A stretch of DNA of 64,000 nucleotides from assembly GCF_042656585.1 (NCBI RefSeq), contig NZ_JBHSPG010000023.1. One strand, 5' to 3'. How positions within the stretch are numbered: position 1 is the first letter of the stretch; the number at the start of each line of letters is the position of its first letter. Below are positions 9,320 through 17,507 of the stretch, in pieces. The notes beneath the pieces are model-generated. The model saw only the letters and a program-made list of their open reading frames with translations. It made no database searches and was not told where the DNA came from. Source of the DNA: Thalassorhabdus alkalitolerans (GTDB taxonomy: Bacteria > Bacillota > Bacilli > Bacillales > Marinococcaceae). A program made the position numbers and the translations under genes.

Positions 9320-9892
9320 ATGCCACCTAAGACGAAATTTACGAAGGAACAAATTATTAATGCAGCATTTGAAATCGCAAAAAGCGAAGGAATTGACAGT
9401 ATCACGATACGGAAAGTAGCGGATCGTTTAGGGAGTTCGATTGCTCCAATTTATGTAAATTTTAATGATGTTGATGAACTTAAACAGGCCGTAGCAAATA
9501 AAGTTGTTCAACTGAGCCAACACATGATATATGAAGAAAATTCAGGGAACACCTTTCGAGATATAGGGGTTGCCAGTCTTCGTTTTGCTCAGGAATATCC
9601 AGTTCTGATCAGAGATTTTGTGATGAAACCAAACGATTACTTTCAGAATCATGAGAAAGAAATGGGTAGTGACCTTGTAGAACATATGAAAAAGGATGCA
9701 ACGCTTGAAGGTTTTACAGATGACGAACTGATGACGATTTTATTTAAAATGAGGGCCTTTCAAATGGGACTTACGATCATGGTAGCCAACGGGCTGCTCC
9801 CAAAGGAATTTGATTTGGACAACATGATCAAAATTTCCGACGATGTTGCTGAAGATGTGATGATTGCTACTCGAGTGCGAAAAGAAAAATAA
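9320..9892 (+). CDS. TetR/AcrR-family transcriptional regulator
   Basis: A 190-residue repressor. The N-terminal helix-turn-helix is clear: FTKEQIINAAFEIAKSEGIDSITIRKVADRLGSSIAPIYVNFNDVDELKQAV, with the recognition helix SSIAPIYVNF. The C-terminal ligand domain is helical and not assignable to a known effector class. It is preceded by GGAGAGATG and followed by a terminator, with no obvious adjacent transport target, so it probably regulates itself or a distant gene. Confidence 0.88.
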   Translation: MPPKTKFTKEQIINAAFEIAKSEGIDSITIRKVADRLGSSIAPIYVNFNDVDELKQAVANKVVQLSQHMIYEENSGNTFRDIGVASLRFAQEYPVLIRDFVMKPNDYFQNHEKEMGSDLVEHMKKDATLEGFTDDELMTILFKMRAFQMGLTIMVANGLLPKEFDLDNMIKISDDVAEDVMIATRVRKEK

Positions 9893-9910
9893 TAATTGGA
9901 ATTGCTTACC

Positions 9911-9952
9911 CGAACCAAGCTTGAATATCAAGTTTTCTTGGTTCGTTTTTTT
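9911..9952 (+). terminator. Rho-independent terminator
   Basis: CGAACCAAG pairs with CTTGGTTCG and is followed by seven T residues, just after the TetR gene. Confidence 0.85.
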
Positions 9953-9988
9953 AGGTAATGTTATTACACGTATCAAACATTTGAGATG

Positions 9989-10034
9989 AAAAGGGCACCC
10001 AAAAGTGTATAAATTTTGGGTGCCCTCTTTTTTC
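9989..10034. terminator. Second terminator-like hairpin
   Basis: A 15-bp stem AAAGGGCACCCAAAA/TTTTGGGTGCCCTCT with an 8-base loop and T6 tail stands 37 bases after the previous terminator. It is symmetrical enough to work on either strand. Confidence 0.75.
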
Positions 10035-10191
10035 AATGTTAATATTCAGTGATTTACGTTATGCAATTTTACGTCTAACTTCCAGTTTTCCCTTCACACA
10101 TAACCCAATTAAATGAAAATAAAAAAGGAAAAAAATTCATAAAAATGTATTTACAAAAACATGATTCGGCATATAAAATAATACATGATAT

Positions 10192-10205
10192 ATAACATAT
10201 GTTAT
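10192..10205. promoter_or_regulatory. Perfect 14-bp palindrome upstream of the rhomboid gene
   Basis: ATAACATATGTTAT is a perfect palindrome about 80 bases before the rhomboid start, in an AT-rich spacer holding the likely promoter (TATAAAATAATA just upstream). It could be an operator; no partner is assigned. Confidence 0.3.
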
Positions 10206-10284
10206 TTTAAATGAAATGTAAGAAGCGGGAAAGAGGGGACCAACAAAGCTATAGATGTAAAGAAAGGAAGAGGAGAGTAGACAA

Positions 10285-10856
10285 TTGGAAATGATCCAAA
10301 GGTTGAAAAAGTCGCCTGTTATTTTTTTTTTTCGTTATCGTCGATGATCTTCCTTGTTGCCCGTTTAAGTGACCCAGAACATATACGGTTTTTAGCATTA
10401 AATAATGATGAGCTACCAGAAAGATGGTACACAATCCTTACCCATGGTCTTGTACATGTAGAACCTTATCATTTTTTATTAAATACGGCAGTGTTGTTGT
10501 TAGTGGGCCCGTGGGTAGAACAATTACTAGGGAAAAACAGGTATTTTATATTGATTGTTTTATGTATTTTGGCAGGCGGATTGTCTATTGTGTTATGGAG
10601 AGAAGCTGGTATTGGGTTTAGTGGGGCAGGATTTGGACTACTATTCTATTATTATTTGGCATTCCCGAAGGATAAAGAGTTGTTTTTTCAACTGCCGAAT
10701 GTTGTATTGCCTATTATTTTATTTGGAGTTTCTGTTATAGCTATTGTCTTTGGTTTGTTTGGTTCTGTTGGTCATATCCCTCATTTAGCAGGTGGAATCG
10801 CAGGGACAATATGCTTGTTCTTATTTAGGAGTAAACATGACGATTTGCCTGCATAA
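10285..10856 (+). CDS. Rhomboid-family intramembrane protease, frameshifted at a T11 run
   Basis: A membrane serine protease of about 190 residues. Catalytic features are present: GFSGAGFG (GxSG with the nucleophilic Ser), HFLLNT (His-x3-Asn-type motif of helix 2) and HIPHLAGG with the second catalytic His. AGGAG precedes a TTG start at 10285 that gives ...EMIQRLKKSPVIFFF, the expected first membrane helix. That frame stops at 10345 because the T run at 10322-10332 has 11 residues; 12 would join it to the main frame, which alone starts at ATG 10344 without a ribosome binding site. Either the read-through depends on slippage, or the gene is phase-variable or damaged, or the base is a sequencing error. 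Confidence 0.75.
10322..10332 (+). repeat. Homopolymer of 11 T inside the rhomboid gene
   Basis: An uninterrupted T11 run at the junction of the two rhomboid reading frames. Runs of this length are prone to replication or transcription slippage, and also to sequencing error. Confidence 0.8.
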
Positions 10857-10898
10857 GGAAGAACACAAGTATAGGTATAGTCGAGGAGGAATATCAAA

Positions 10899-11846
10899 AT
10901 GAAAAACAAGACGGTGATCATTACCGGGGCAAATTCGGGAATTGGGAAGGAAGCTGCGTTACGATTTGCTAAAGAGGGTTACAAGGTTATTATGGGTTGT
11001 CGGAACTTGGAAATTAGTCGAAAAGTGCAAAAAGAAATCATAGAAGCAACTACCAATAATCAAGTGGAACTGATGGAACTCGATACATCCTCCTTCGAAT
11101 CCATTCGTAAGTTTTGCTCAGCCTTTCAAAGTCGCTATGAACAGCTGGACATTCTTATTCATAACGCTGCTTATTTTAACCACGGAGAACCATACCGAGA
11201 GAGTGCTGATGGTATTGAGCTCACATTTGCCACCAATGTTTTTGGTCCGTTTCTTATGACACACTTATTATTAGATCAATTGAGAAAGTCTGAAGATCCG
11301 AGAATCCTCCATGCAGGAAGCAATATCATTAAGCATTTCTTTGACACAAAACGGAAGATAGATTATTTGGAGGGGAAGCACGAAGAAATCATTAAGTCAT
11401 TCAGTGTGTATAAAATGTATGCCGAATCGAAAATGGCACTCACTTTATTAACGTTTAAGATGGCTGAGAAGTTTGAACAAGACGGGATCAAAGTCAATGT
11501 CTTACAAATTAATGGGGCGAAAATGTCTAAGGAAACGATTCAAAAATTCAAACCAAAGTACAAAATGATCGCCTGGGTACAAAATTTATTTATCCCACCA
11601 GCTTCCTATATGGCTGATAAATATTTCAAGATTTGTACAGAGGAAGACTTTAAACGTACAACCGGGAAATTATTCAACGATAAACTGGAAATCATGCAAC
11701 CGTCACCGAAAGAATTTCCGGGTTTCATCAAGCAAATGAAACAAATTACTGGTACCAGTGTTTATCCTGCTTATGAAGAGAACACAAATGTTAGCGATAA
11801 ACTATGGGCACTATGTAAAGACAGTAGCCGCTTAAAAATTGGTTAA
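10899..11846 (+). CDS. SDR-family NAD(P)-dependent oxidoreductase
   Basis: A 315-residue short-chain dehydrogenase. The dinucleotide-binding motif TGANSGIG is at residues 9-16, then the NAAYF version of the NNAG motif, and the catalytic YAESK (Y-x3-K). GCRN after the second strand suggests an NADP preference. The length and extended C-terminus resemble retinol dehydrogenase/WW-oxidoreductase-like SDRs. It has a strong GAGGAGG ribosome binding site 42 bases after the rhomboid gene and may be co-transcribed with it. The substrate is unknown. Confidence 0.88.
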   Translation: MKNKTVIITGANSGIGKEAALRFAKEGYKVIMGCRNLEISRKVQKEIIEATTNNQVELMELDTSSFESIRKFCSAFQSRYEQLDILIHNAAYFNHGEPYRESADGIELTFATNVFGPFLMTHLLLDQLRKSEDPRILHAGSNIIKHFFDTKRKIDYLEGKHEEIIKSFSVYKMYAESKMALTLLTFKMAEKFEQDGIKVNVLQINGAKMSKETIQKFKPKYKMIAWVQNLFIPPASYMADKYFKICTEEDFKRTTGKLFNDKLEIMQPSPKEFPGFIKQMKQITGTSVYPAYEENTNVSDKLWALCKDSSRLKIG

Positions 11847-12185
11847 TACTAGACTCAAGGTGATGGATGTTGCACGTAAGTATTAATATATCTTTTACAA
11901 AAGCATTTTGAAAAACTTATGGTATCAATGCATCGGCCATTTAGAAAAACATTCCATTGTCTAGGACTAATGCGAATCTCTTAACATTCAGGAAAAGGGT
12001 GATGTCCAAATGGACTACAAGGGTGTAGAAAAGGAATACTTTATTGACGCAGGGAAATGTATCCGTCCATTTGGGCTTCTTCAACAGAAGCCCTGGTAAC
12101 TTTATAAGCCCGAGCAAGGTACTGTTCAGATGACCGTTATCTAAGGTATGGAATTCCACTAAAGGTGAACCGCAATAACAATTTG
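11847..12185. other. Spacer without a convincing gene
   Basis: A minus-strand frame (11941-12159) has no ribosome binding site and no recognisable family. The plus strand shows broken open stretches near 12008-12100 (...DYKGVEKEYFIDAGKCIRPFG...) that may be old coding sequence. No family could be assigned. Confidence 0.35.
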
Positions 12186-12779
12186 TCAGGTAGTTCTAAT
12201 TCCGTTGATAACAGTGTCTATGGCTTTTTTATAAAGAAGCTCTTTAGATTCTTGAGTGTTGAACACTAATAATGCTGTATCGTATAATCCGGAAATTAGG
12301 GCTAATAGAATGACACTTATCTCTTCGACATTTAAGTCCTTATTAAACTCTTTGTTACGAATACCTTCTTTGATTATCTCCGAAACGACCTCAAATTCAG
12401 GCTTGAACAGTTCTACGACAAAAGATTTTTCTTTCTTTGTTGAGATTATAAATTCTGAAACTGTTTTGATTAATGAATTGTGAAACTCTAAACTGCATAA
12501 ACGCGCCCATAAGTATAGTTTATCAGTAGCCCTTTCTTCTTCTACCATGAGTTTTTCCCACTCGGTAATAAATTTGTTTAATGCTTGTTTTATACAAAAT
12601 AAATAAAGCTCTTCCTTATTTTTAAAATGGTAATAAATTGTTCCTTTGCTTAATTGAGTTTCTGTTTTTATATCCGCCATAGATGTAGCGGCGTAGCCTT
12701 TTAATTCAAACAGTTTGGTTGCTTTATCCTCAATTAATTTTTTGGTATCTTCACTATTAATTCCAGATGGTCTACTCAT
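12186..12779 (-). CDS. TetR/AcrR-family repressor, divergent to a monooxygenase
   Basis: A 197-residue TetR regulator with the N-terminal HTH ELKGYAATSMADIKTETQLSKGTIYYHFKNKEELYLFCI, whose recognition helix is KGTIYYHF. The C-terminal half resembles TetR_C domains of QacR/YcdC-like proteins. GGAGGA lies just ahead of the ATG. It is transcribed away from the FAD monooxygenase gene. The shared spacer holds a CGATCG-centred palindrome overlapping the -35 of the monooxygenase promoter, so it most likely represses that gene and is relieved by the monooxygenase's substrate. Confidence 0.9.
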   Translation of the reverse strand: MSRPSGINSEDTKKLIEDKATKLFELKGYAATSMADIKTETQLSKGTIYYHFKNKEELYLFCIKQALNKFITEWEKLMVEEERATDKLYLWARLCSLEFHNSLIKTVSEFIISTKKEKSFVVELFKPEFEVVSEIIKEGIRNKEFNKDLNVEEISVILLALISGLYDTALLVFNTQESKELLYKKAIDTVINGIRTT

Positions 12780-12890
12780 AAATCCTCCTACTTACTTCGT
12801 AAATTTATTATAAAAAATGTGTCTGTAAATAACATATAAAAGTAATTTTATACGACTTTGAATTTATATCAAGGACCATTATACAAATTA

Positions 12891-12921
12891 ATTGACCGAT
12901 CGTCCGAATAAGTGATAGTAT
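12891..12921 (+). promoter_or_regulatory. Monooxygenase promoter with overlapping TetR operator
   Basis: The -35 TTGACC (12892-12897) and -10 TAGTAT (12916-12921) are separated by 18 bases. ATTGACCGATCGTCCGAAT (12891-12909) is an imperfect palindrome centred on CGATCG, like TetR-family operators, and covers the -35. Confidence 0.6.
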
Positions 12922-12979
12922 ATTTTCCATAAGCTTATTAATTGTTTTAACCCCGGGTTATAAAAAAGGAGTGTTTCAT

Positions 12980-14101
12980 GTGAAAGAAAAAGTAATCATC
13001 ATTGGGGCTGGTGTTGGTGGTCTTGCCACTGCTATTTTTTTAAAAAAGGCTGGAATAGAAAGTAGCGTATTTGAAGGTGCTTCGATTGAAAGAGAAAGCG
13101 GGGCAGGATTTGTACTCACACCAAATGGCCTGAATGTTCTGGAAACACTGGGTATAAATAATATTGCAGACCATAGTTTTCCCTTGGAATCTGAGACAAC
13201 ATACACTAGTAACTATAAAGAACTGTCCAGCATGACTTTTGCGGGAAATGATTTTTTTAGTAAAACCTTTATTACCATAAGTAGACATAGCCTAATGAAA
13301 CTACTTTTAGAAAAAGCTGAGGAATATAATATTCCCGTACATTACAATAAAAAGCTGGTTAATTTCGAACAAAACTCTGATAGTATTACAGCTCTCTTCT
13401 CTGATGATTCAAAGGAAAAGGGAGAGATCTTAGTTGGGGCGGATGGCATTCATTCAAGAACAAGAGAAATAATATATCCTCAAATTAAACCTATTTATGC
13501 TGGTTACTATGGCATTCACGGGCTGGTATCTTCTTCGAATGTAAAGCAAACAATTGATACTAATGCAAGTGTCTATGGTGATTTTGATAATTATTTAGGT
13601 ACTTTTGTAAGTAAATGTTCACCCACTTCAGAAGCAGATATATTATGGCAATTTGTGGGGAAAGAAGAAAGAAAAATTCCTGCAACAGAATTAGAGTTGG
13701 CAGACAATCAGTTTATAAAGGATTGGTTATCAGAAAAAATTAGTGGGTGGGATAATCCATTTAGTGAACTTCTGAACAATACAGAAAGCATTACCTCGAG
13801 AAATATCTTTGAGTTGGAAGAACTGCCTCATTGGTATCATGGGCGAGTCACTTTTGTAGGGGATGCCCTTCATGCCACCAATCCAATGCTTGGAATTGGT
13901 GCATCATGGGCTTTAGAGGATGGGATGTATTTAGCAAAAATGTTAAAGGAGCATGGATATAGAGATGCCTTTTATTATTTTGAGAATGACCGTAAACCAA
14001 TAATTGAACCTGTAAGAGAGGCAGCTACTAAAGTACTTGATAAAATATTTGAACTAAGAAACATGACGAACACCATTTATGATAATCGTATTGATTGGTA
14101 A
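12980..14101 (+). CDS. FAD-dependent monooxygenase (PHBH/UbiH-like)
   Basis: A 373-residue group A flavoprotein hydroxylase using NAD(P)H and O2. The FAD-binding VIIIGAGVGGLATAIFLKKAGI (GxGxxG) is at the N-terminus. GADGIHSRTR, the DG motif that contacts FAD and NADPH, is central, and TFVGDALHATNPMLGIGASWALEDGMYLA is the GD motif binding the FAD ribityl chain. The start is GTG 12980, with AAGGAG 8 bases before; the upstream GTG at 12971 overlaps that site. Family members include tetracycline-inactivating TetX-like enzymes and aromatic hydroxylases; the substrate here is undetermined. It is probably controlled by the divergent TetR protein. Confidence 0.88.
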   Translation: MKEKVIIIGAGVGGLATAIFLKKAGIESSVFEGASIERESGAGFVLTPNGLNVLETLGINNIADHSFPLESETTYTSNYKELSSMTFAGNDFFSKTFITISRHSLMKLLLEKAEEYNIPVHYNKKLVNFEQNSDSITALFSDDSKEKGEILVGADGIHSRTREIIYPQIKPIYAGYYGIHGLVSSSNVKQTIDTNASVYGDFDNYLGTFVSKCSPTSEADILWQFVGKEERKIPATELELADNQFIKDWLSEKISGWDNPFSELLNNTESITSRNIFELEELPHWYHGRVTFVGDALHATNPMLGIGASWALEDGMYLAKMLKEHGYRDAFYYFENDRKPIIEPVREAATKVLDKIFELRNMTNTIYDNRIDW

Positions 14102-14122
14102 AAAATAAAAGTAAACAGCTGA

Positions 14123-14160
14123 AAAAGAGTATGTACATTCCGGTACATACTCTTCTGTTG
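14123..14160 (+). terminator. Rho-independent terminator
   Basis: AAGAGTATGTAC pairs with GTACATACTCTT around a 6-base loop, followed by a T-rich stretch, after the monooxygenase gene. Confidence 0.8.
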
Positions 14161-14165
14161 TTTTA

Positions 14166-14720
14166 TAGACATCCTGTCCTTAGACAGAGAGTTTTCTCCG
14201 AAGTTTGTAGGACCATCATAATAGTTTTAGAAAAGATATCGTTTCCCCATGGAGGTTGTTTTTAAACTGTACATAGAAACTGTTTAAACAAATTTTTAAA
14301 CTTATATAGCGCATGAGATATGTTTTCTTTCGGAGGTCTATTGGGTTTCTGCTATATTTTTAACTAGATATTCTGGTATTAAGAGTGTAAGTAGAGGACA
14401 GTCCCAGCAAGGATATAGAACATAAAAGAAAGTAAACAAAGTGAGAAAAATAGAAGAATCTAATAGGCAAGTAGCTCCTATTATCTTAGCACTTTACTGA
14501 GATCATCTTTAATCTGATAAGTAAGAAACCCGGGGGTATATAGGAGACGGGGATGTCTATATACGGTGCTCTAGTGATTTGGGAATATTTGTACTATTTT
14601 TGTAACTTTTTACTCATCTTCGTATAATATATTCCATATCTTATAAGGTAATATGTATATTTTGTCACCCCTTTCATGGTAAAATTATCCTGAAATTATA
14701 AATGAAATTGGAGGAGAAAA
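14166..14720. other. Long spacer before the Ltp lipoprotein gene
   Basis: No gene or RNA family was recognised in 550 bases. The last 120 bases are strongly AT-rich and should hold the lipoprotein promoter. A short palindrome-like GTATATAGGAGACGGGGATGTCTATATAC is split around 14535-14563 (arms GTATATAG/CTATATAC). Confidence 0.4.
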
Positions 14721-15500
14721 ATGACAAAAGAAAAGGATAAGAAACCATTCTATAAGAAGTGGCGGGTGGGGTTGCTTGGTATCATTATTGTATTCGCTGT
14801 AGCTTGTGGAGAAGAAGAACCTGAAGCTGCCACTGAAACACAGGCTGAGGAAACTGAAATTGAAGCTACTGAGGAAACTGAAATTACTGAAACTAGTGAC
14901 GAAAAAGAGGAAGTAAAGGAAGAAGAACCTGAAGCTGCCACTGAAACACAGGCTGAGGAAACTGAAATTGAAGCTACAGAGGAAATTGAAACTACTGAAA
15001 CTAGTGACGAAAAAGAGGAAGTAAAGGAAGAAGAACCTGTTAAAGAAGAAGAACCTGCTGAACCTGAAATGACTATGGGACAGAAAAATGCTGAAGGTAA
15101 AGCTGAAGCTTATCTTAACACAATGGCATTTTCTAAAGAGGGACTTATCGAACAGCTAGAATATGAAGGATTCAGTAATGACGAAGCTGCATTTGCTGTT
15201 GAAAACATTGAAATTGATTGGAAAGAACAAGCAGGCCTGAAAGCACAGTCATACCTTAACACAATGGCATTTTCTAAAGAGGGGCTTATCGAACAGCTAG
15301 AATATGAAGGATTCAGTAATGACGAAGCTGCATTTGCTGTTGAAAACATTGAAGTTGATTGGAAAGAACAAGCAGGCCTGAAAGCGCAGTCATACCTTGA
15401 TACTATGGAGTTTTCAAGAAGTAGTCTTATTGACCAGCTTAAATTTGAAGGGTTCACTGACGAACAAGCCAATTACGGTGCTGATCAAGTAGGGTACTAA
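14721..15500 (+). CDS. Ltp-family lipoprotein with three tandem Ltp repeats
   Basis: A 259-residue surface lipoprotein. The leader FYKKWRVGLLGIIIVFAVAC has a weak lipobox (AVAC at residues 26-29). A very acidic linker follows, made of two 36-residue copies of an EEEPEAATETQAEET-type unit. The C-terminal part is three 47-residue units of the Ltp fold (AxxYLxxMxFSxxxLIxQLxxEGFSxxxAxxxxxxI), the first two almost identical. The Ltp family (PF07553) is named after the superinfection-exclusion lipoprotein of Streptococcus phage TP-J34, which blocks phage DNA injection; many chromosomal members have no tested role. GGAGGAG precedes the ATG. A defence role here is only inference. Confidence 0.85.
   Translation: MTKEKDKKPFYKKWRVGLLGIIIVFAVACGEEEPEAATETQAEETEIEATEETEITETSDEKEEVKEEEPEAATETQAEETEIEATEEIETTETSDEKEEVKEEEPVKEEEPAEPEMTMGQKNAEGKAEAYLNTMAFSKEGLIEQLEYEGFSNDEAAFAVENIEIDWKEQAGLKAQSYLNTMAFSKEGLIEQLEYEGFSNDEAAFAVENIEVDWKEQAGLKAQSYLDTMEFSRSSLIDQLKFEGFTDEQANYGADQVGY
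14811..15026 (+). repeat. Two tandem 108-bp repeats in the acidic linker
   Basis: Unit 1 is 14811-14918 and unit 2 is 14919-15026; they are nearly identical, each encoding 36 residues dominated by Glu and Thr. A short third partial copy (EEEPVKEEEP) follows. Confidence 0.9.
15093..15497 (+). repeat. Three 141-bp Ltp-domain repeats
   Basis: Units at 15093-15233, 15234-15374 and 15375-15497. The first two differ at only a few bases over most of their length, showing recent duplication; the third is diverged. Confidence 0.9.
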
Positions 15501-15512
15501 TTATATATAACT

Positions 15513-15543
15513 AAGGGCTGGCTGTAATGGCTGCCCTTTTTTA
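15513..15543 (+). terminator. Rho-independent terminator
   Basis: AAGGGCTGGC/GGCTGCCCTT stem with T6 tail, 13 bases after the lipoprotein stop. Confidence 0.75.
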
Positions 15544-15729
15544 AAACCATAAAAGGCTTATCTATAGTTATAGCTGTAATAGCTTAAAACTGGACTGAAA
15601 AAAATTGGTAGAAGGCTAAAGACGAAATAACCATGAAGGTTTTGTGAATAGGTCTGCCTAGGTTATAAGCAAAAACCCTCATGAAACCTTGGCAAAGGTA
15701 TAGTATGTGTAAATCATAAACCTATGTGT

Positions 15730-15826
15730 TGGCGGGACTGTGTGGGAATCGAACCCACCGGAGACTGCACGAGCCTCCCTGAAGGTTTTGAAGACCTCGG
15801 CGTGCACCAGCATCACAACCAGCCCC
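15730..15826 (-). tRNA. selC: tRNA-Sec (anticodon UCA)
   Basis: A 97-nt selenocysteine tRNA on the minus strand. The acceptor GGGGCTG pairs with CAGTCCC (one G-U), followed by discriminator G and an encoded CCA. The anticodon arm GAGGT-CTTCAAA-ACCTT carries UCA. A long variable arm contains GGGAG...CTCC, and the T arm is GTGGG-TTCGATT-CCCAC. The long variable arm, UCA anticodon and length above 90 nt define tRNA-Sec. The D arm pairs poorly as I read it (GTTGTG/CACGCC with a mismatch, or a 3-bp GTG/CAC stem). It is charged with Ser and converted by SelA using selenophosphate from SelD; both genes lie 10 kb away. Confidence 0.9.
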
Positions 15827-15843
15827 GTAAAGACCTTTCGGCC

Positions 15844-16055
15844 ACAGATACTTATTTTATTATGTTGGGCGCAGAAAATCAAGGGGCAAGCTTCATGGGG
15901 TGTGAATGCTTTGACACCTTCTAAGGTAGCAGCCTCTATTTCACTAAGAAGATTTGAAGATAAAGCAGCTGCTGAGACGCAAGGGGTACCCTTACATATC
16001 ATACATAAAGATACTAAAATAGATAAAGGGCGGGGTGTATGTAAGGAGGGATCCA
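15844..16055 (+). other. Possible coding remnant before nagB
   Basis: An open plus-strand stretch reads ...ASWGVNALTPSKVAASISLRRFEDKAAAETQ... up to the nagB start, without its own start or a recognisable family. It overlaps the selC promoter on the other strand. It may be the tail of a decayed gene. Confidence 0.3.
15854..15882 (-). promoter_or_regulatory. selC promoter
   Basis: On the minus strand TTGATT, 17 bases, then TAAAAT, placed about 28-33 bases before the tRNA 5' end. This is a near-consensus sigma-A promoter. Confidence 0.6.
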
Positions 16056-16796
16056 ATGAAAGTCATCGTATGTTCTTCCTATGAAATGGTAAGTGTCAAG
16101 GCTGCCCAAATCGTACGCAGCCATGTAAGGGAAAAACCAGATTCTGTTTTTGGCCTGGCAACCGGGGGCACTCCTCTTCGTATGTATGACCTTTTGGCTG
16201 AAGATCATCGTCTAAATGGAACATCCTATCAAAAAGCTGTCAGCTTTAATCTGGATGAATATGTAGGATTGAATCGGTCCCATCCTAACAGCTATCATTA
16301 TTATATGCAAAGTCACTTTTTTAGTAAGGTAGATCTCTTACCAGCTAATCGTTTTGTACCTGATGGGTTGGCCAGTGACTTACAAGAGGAATGTGAACAA
16401 TATGAAAAACAGATAAAGGATGAAGGAGGGATTGACCTCCAAATTTTAGGACTTGGAGAAAATGGGCATATTGGGTTTAATGAGCCAGGAACCTCCTTCA
16501 AAAAAGGGACGCATGTCACAACGCTCACCAATGATACAAGAAAAGCGAATGCCCGCTTTTTTAAGAATCAACGAGAAGTTCCTCATTATGCTATCACGAT
16601 GGGACTTAACACAATTATTCAGGCGAAAAAAATTGTCCTTTTAGCTGCTGGAAGGAAGAAAGCAAAAGCTGTGAAAAGAATGATTACTGGCCCAGTGACC
16701 GAATCTTTCCCGGCTTCTATTTTACAGACCCATTCAGATGTAACCATCCTGATAGATAAAGAAGCATCTTTTGAAAATATTAAAGAGGAAAAATGA
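16056..16796 (+). CDS. nagB: Glucosamine-6-phosphate deaminase
   Basis: NagB converts glucosamine-6-phosphate to fructose-6-phosphate and ammonia in amino-sugar catabolism. The 246-residue protein shows FGLATGGTPLRMYDLL (phosphate-binding loop), FNLDEYVGL with the catalytic Asp, and LGLGENGHIGFNEPG with the GENGHIGFNEP signature carrying the catalytic His. ATG 16056 follows AAGGAGGG; earlier in-frame codons to 16035 are excluded by that site. Unusually, neither nagA nor a NagR regulator is next to it. It lies between selC and selB; whether this is more than chance is unknown, though the glycosyltransferase downstream of selB also handles sugars. Confidence 0.95.
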   Translation: MKVIVCSSYEMVSVKAAQIVRSHVREKPDSVFGLATGGTPLRMYDLLAEDHRLNGTSYQKAVSFNLDEYVGLNRSHPNSYHYYMQSHFFSKVDLLPANRFVPDGLASDLQEECEQYEKQIKDEGGIDLQILGLGENGHIGFNEPGTSFKKGTHVTTLTNDTRKANARFFKNQREVPHYAITMGLNTIIQAKKIVLLAAGRKKAKAVKRMITGPVTESFPASILQTHSDVTILIDKEASFENIKEEK

Positions 16797-16884
16797 TTTC
16801 CACTATGGAATTTGTTATACGAAAGTCAATACATCGTTATAGATGATGTCTTAAACCTTACCTATGAACAGGGGTGTACAAGTA

Positions 16885-17301
16885 ATGACCATGAGATTAA
16901 ATCCTTACCTCGTCATGGACGGAACGGGTAAAGAAGCAATTGAATTTTATGAACATGCTTTAGGTGCAAAAGTTATCGGAATGCAAACGTTTGGCGAAAT
17001 GCCAGAAAGCCCGGATTTTCCACTTCCTGAAGAAGCAAAGAACCGGATAGCACACGGCTTGTTAAAAGTAGGAGAGACAGATTTGATGCTGTCTGATACT
17101 TTTCCGGGCCAGCCCCACCAGACAGGGAATCAAGTGACAATTTGTATTGTTCTTTCCGATAAGGAAAGGACAAATGAAGTGTTTGAGGCGTTAAGCGCTG
17201 ATGGAAAAGTGAACATGCCTTTACAGGAAACCTTTTGGAGTCCGGCTTACGGAATTGTCACTGATAAATTTGGAGTTACTTTTCAGATTACGACAGAGTA
17301 A
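16885..17301 (+). CDS. VOC-family (PhnB-like glyoxalase fold) protein
   Basis: A 138-residue vicinal oxygen chelate protein of the PhnB/YjdN subgroup. LNPYLVMDGTGKEAIEFYEHALGAKVIGMQTFGEMP is the first beta-alpha-beta unit, and HGLLKVGETDLMLSDTFPG and WSPAYGIVTDKFGVTFQI the second. ATG 16885 follows AGGGGTG at suitable spacing; an earlier in-frame ATG at 16864 overlaps that site. The subgroup has no firmly known reaction. A terminator follows. Confidence 0.85.
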   Translation: MTMRLNPYLVMDGTGKEAIEFYEHALGAKVIGMQTFGEMPESPDFPLPEEAKNRIAHGLLKVGETDLMLSDTFPGQPHQTGNQVTICIVLSDKERTNEVFEALSADGKVNMPLQETFWSPAYGIVTDKFGVTFQITTE

Positions 17302-17327
17302 AAACATCATTATTCAGGACTGGGCGG

Positions 17328-17353
17328 AACACTCCTTATAGGAGTGTTTTTGC
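17328..17353 (+). terminator. Rho-independent terminator
   Basis: AACACTCC-TTATA-GGAGTGTT followed by a T run, after the VOC gene. Confidence 0.85.
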
Positions 17354-17507
17354 TTGTTTGAAAAATAACTGATTGCCTAAAAGTGCACCCTTTTATATTG
17401 AAAACTAGATAGAGAGAGTCTCGTGCTTACATAATTATTTTTGTTGGCTGCTCAAATATAGTAAGATGTACGTAAGTAAAGACGTTAGTAAAGAGGTGGG
17501 GAAACCC

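Noticed and set aside
11941..12159. 72-codon minus-strand frame in the SDR/TetR spacer
   Set aside because: No ribosome binding site, no family match and low-complexity hydrophobic make-up; treated as chance.
15110..15472. 120-codon minus-strand frame opposite the Ltp repeats
   Set aside because: It is an antisense shadow produced by the tandem repeats of the lipoprotein gene; no start signal.
15724..16084. Plus-strand frames across selC
   Set aside because: They run through the tRNA-Sec gene and its promoter on the opposite strand; no start signal.
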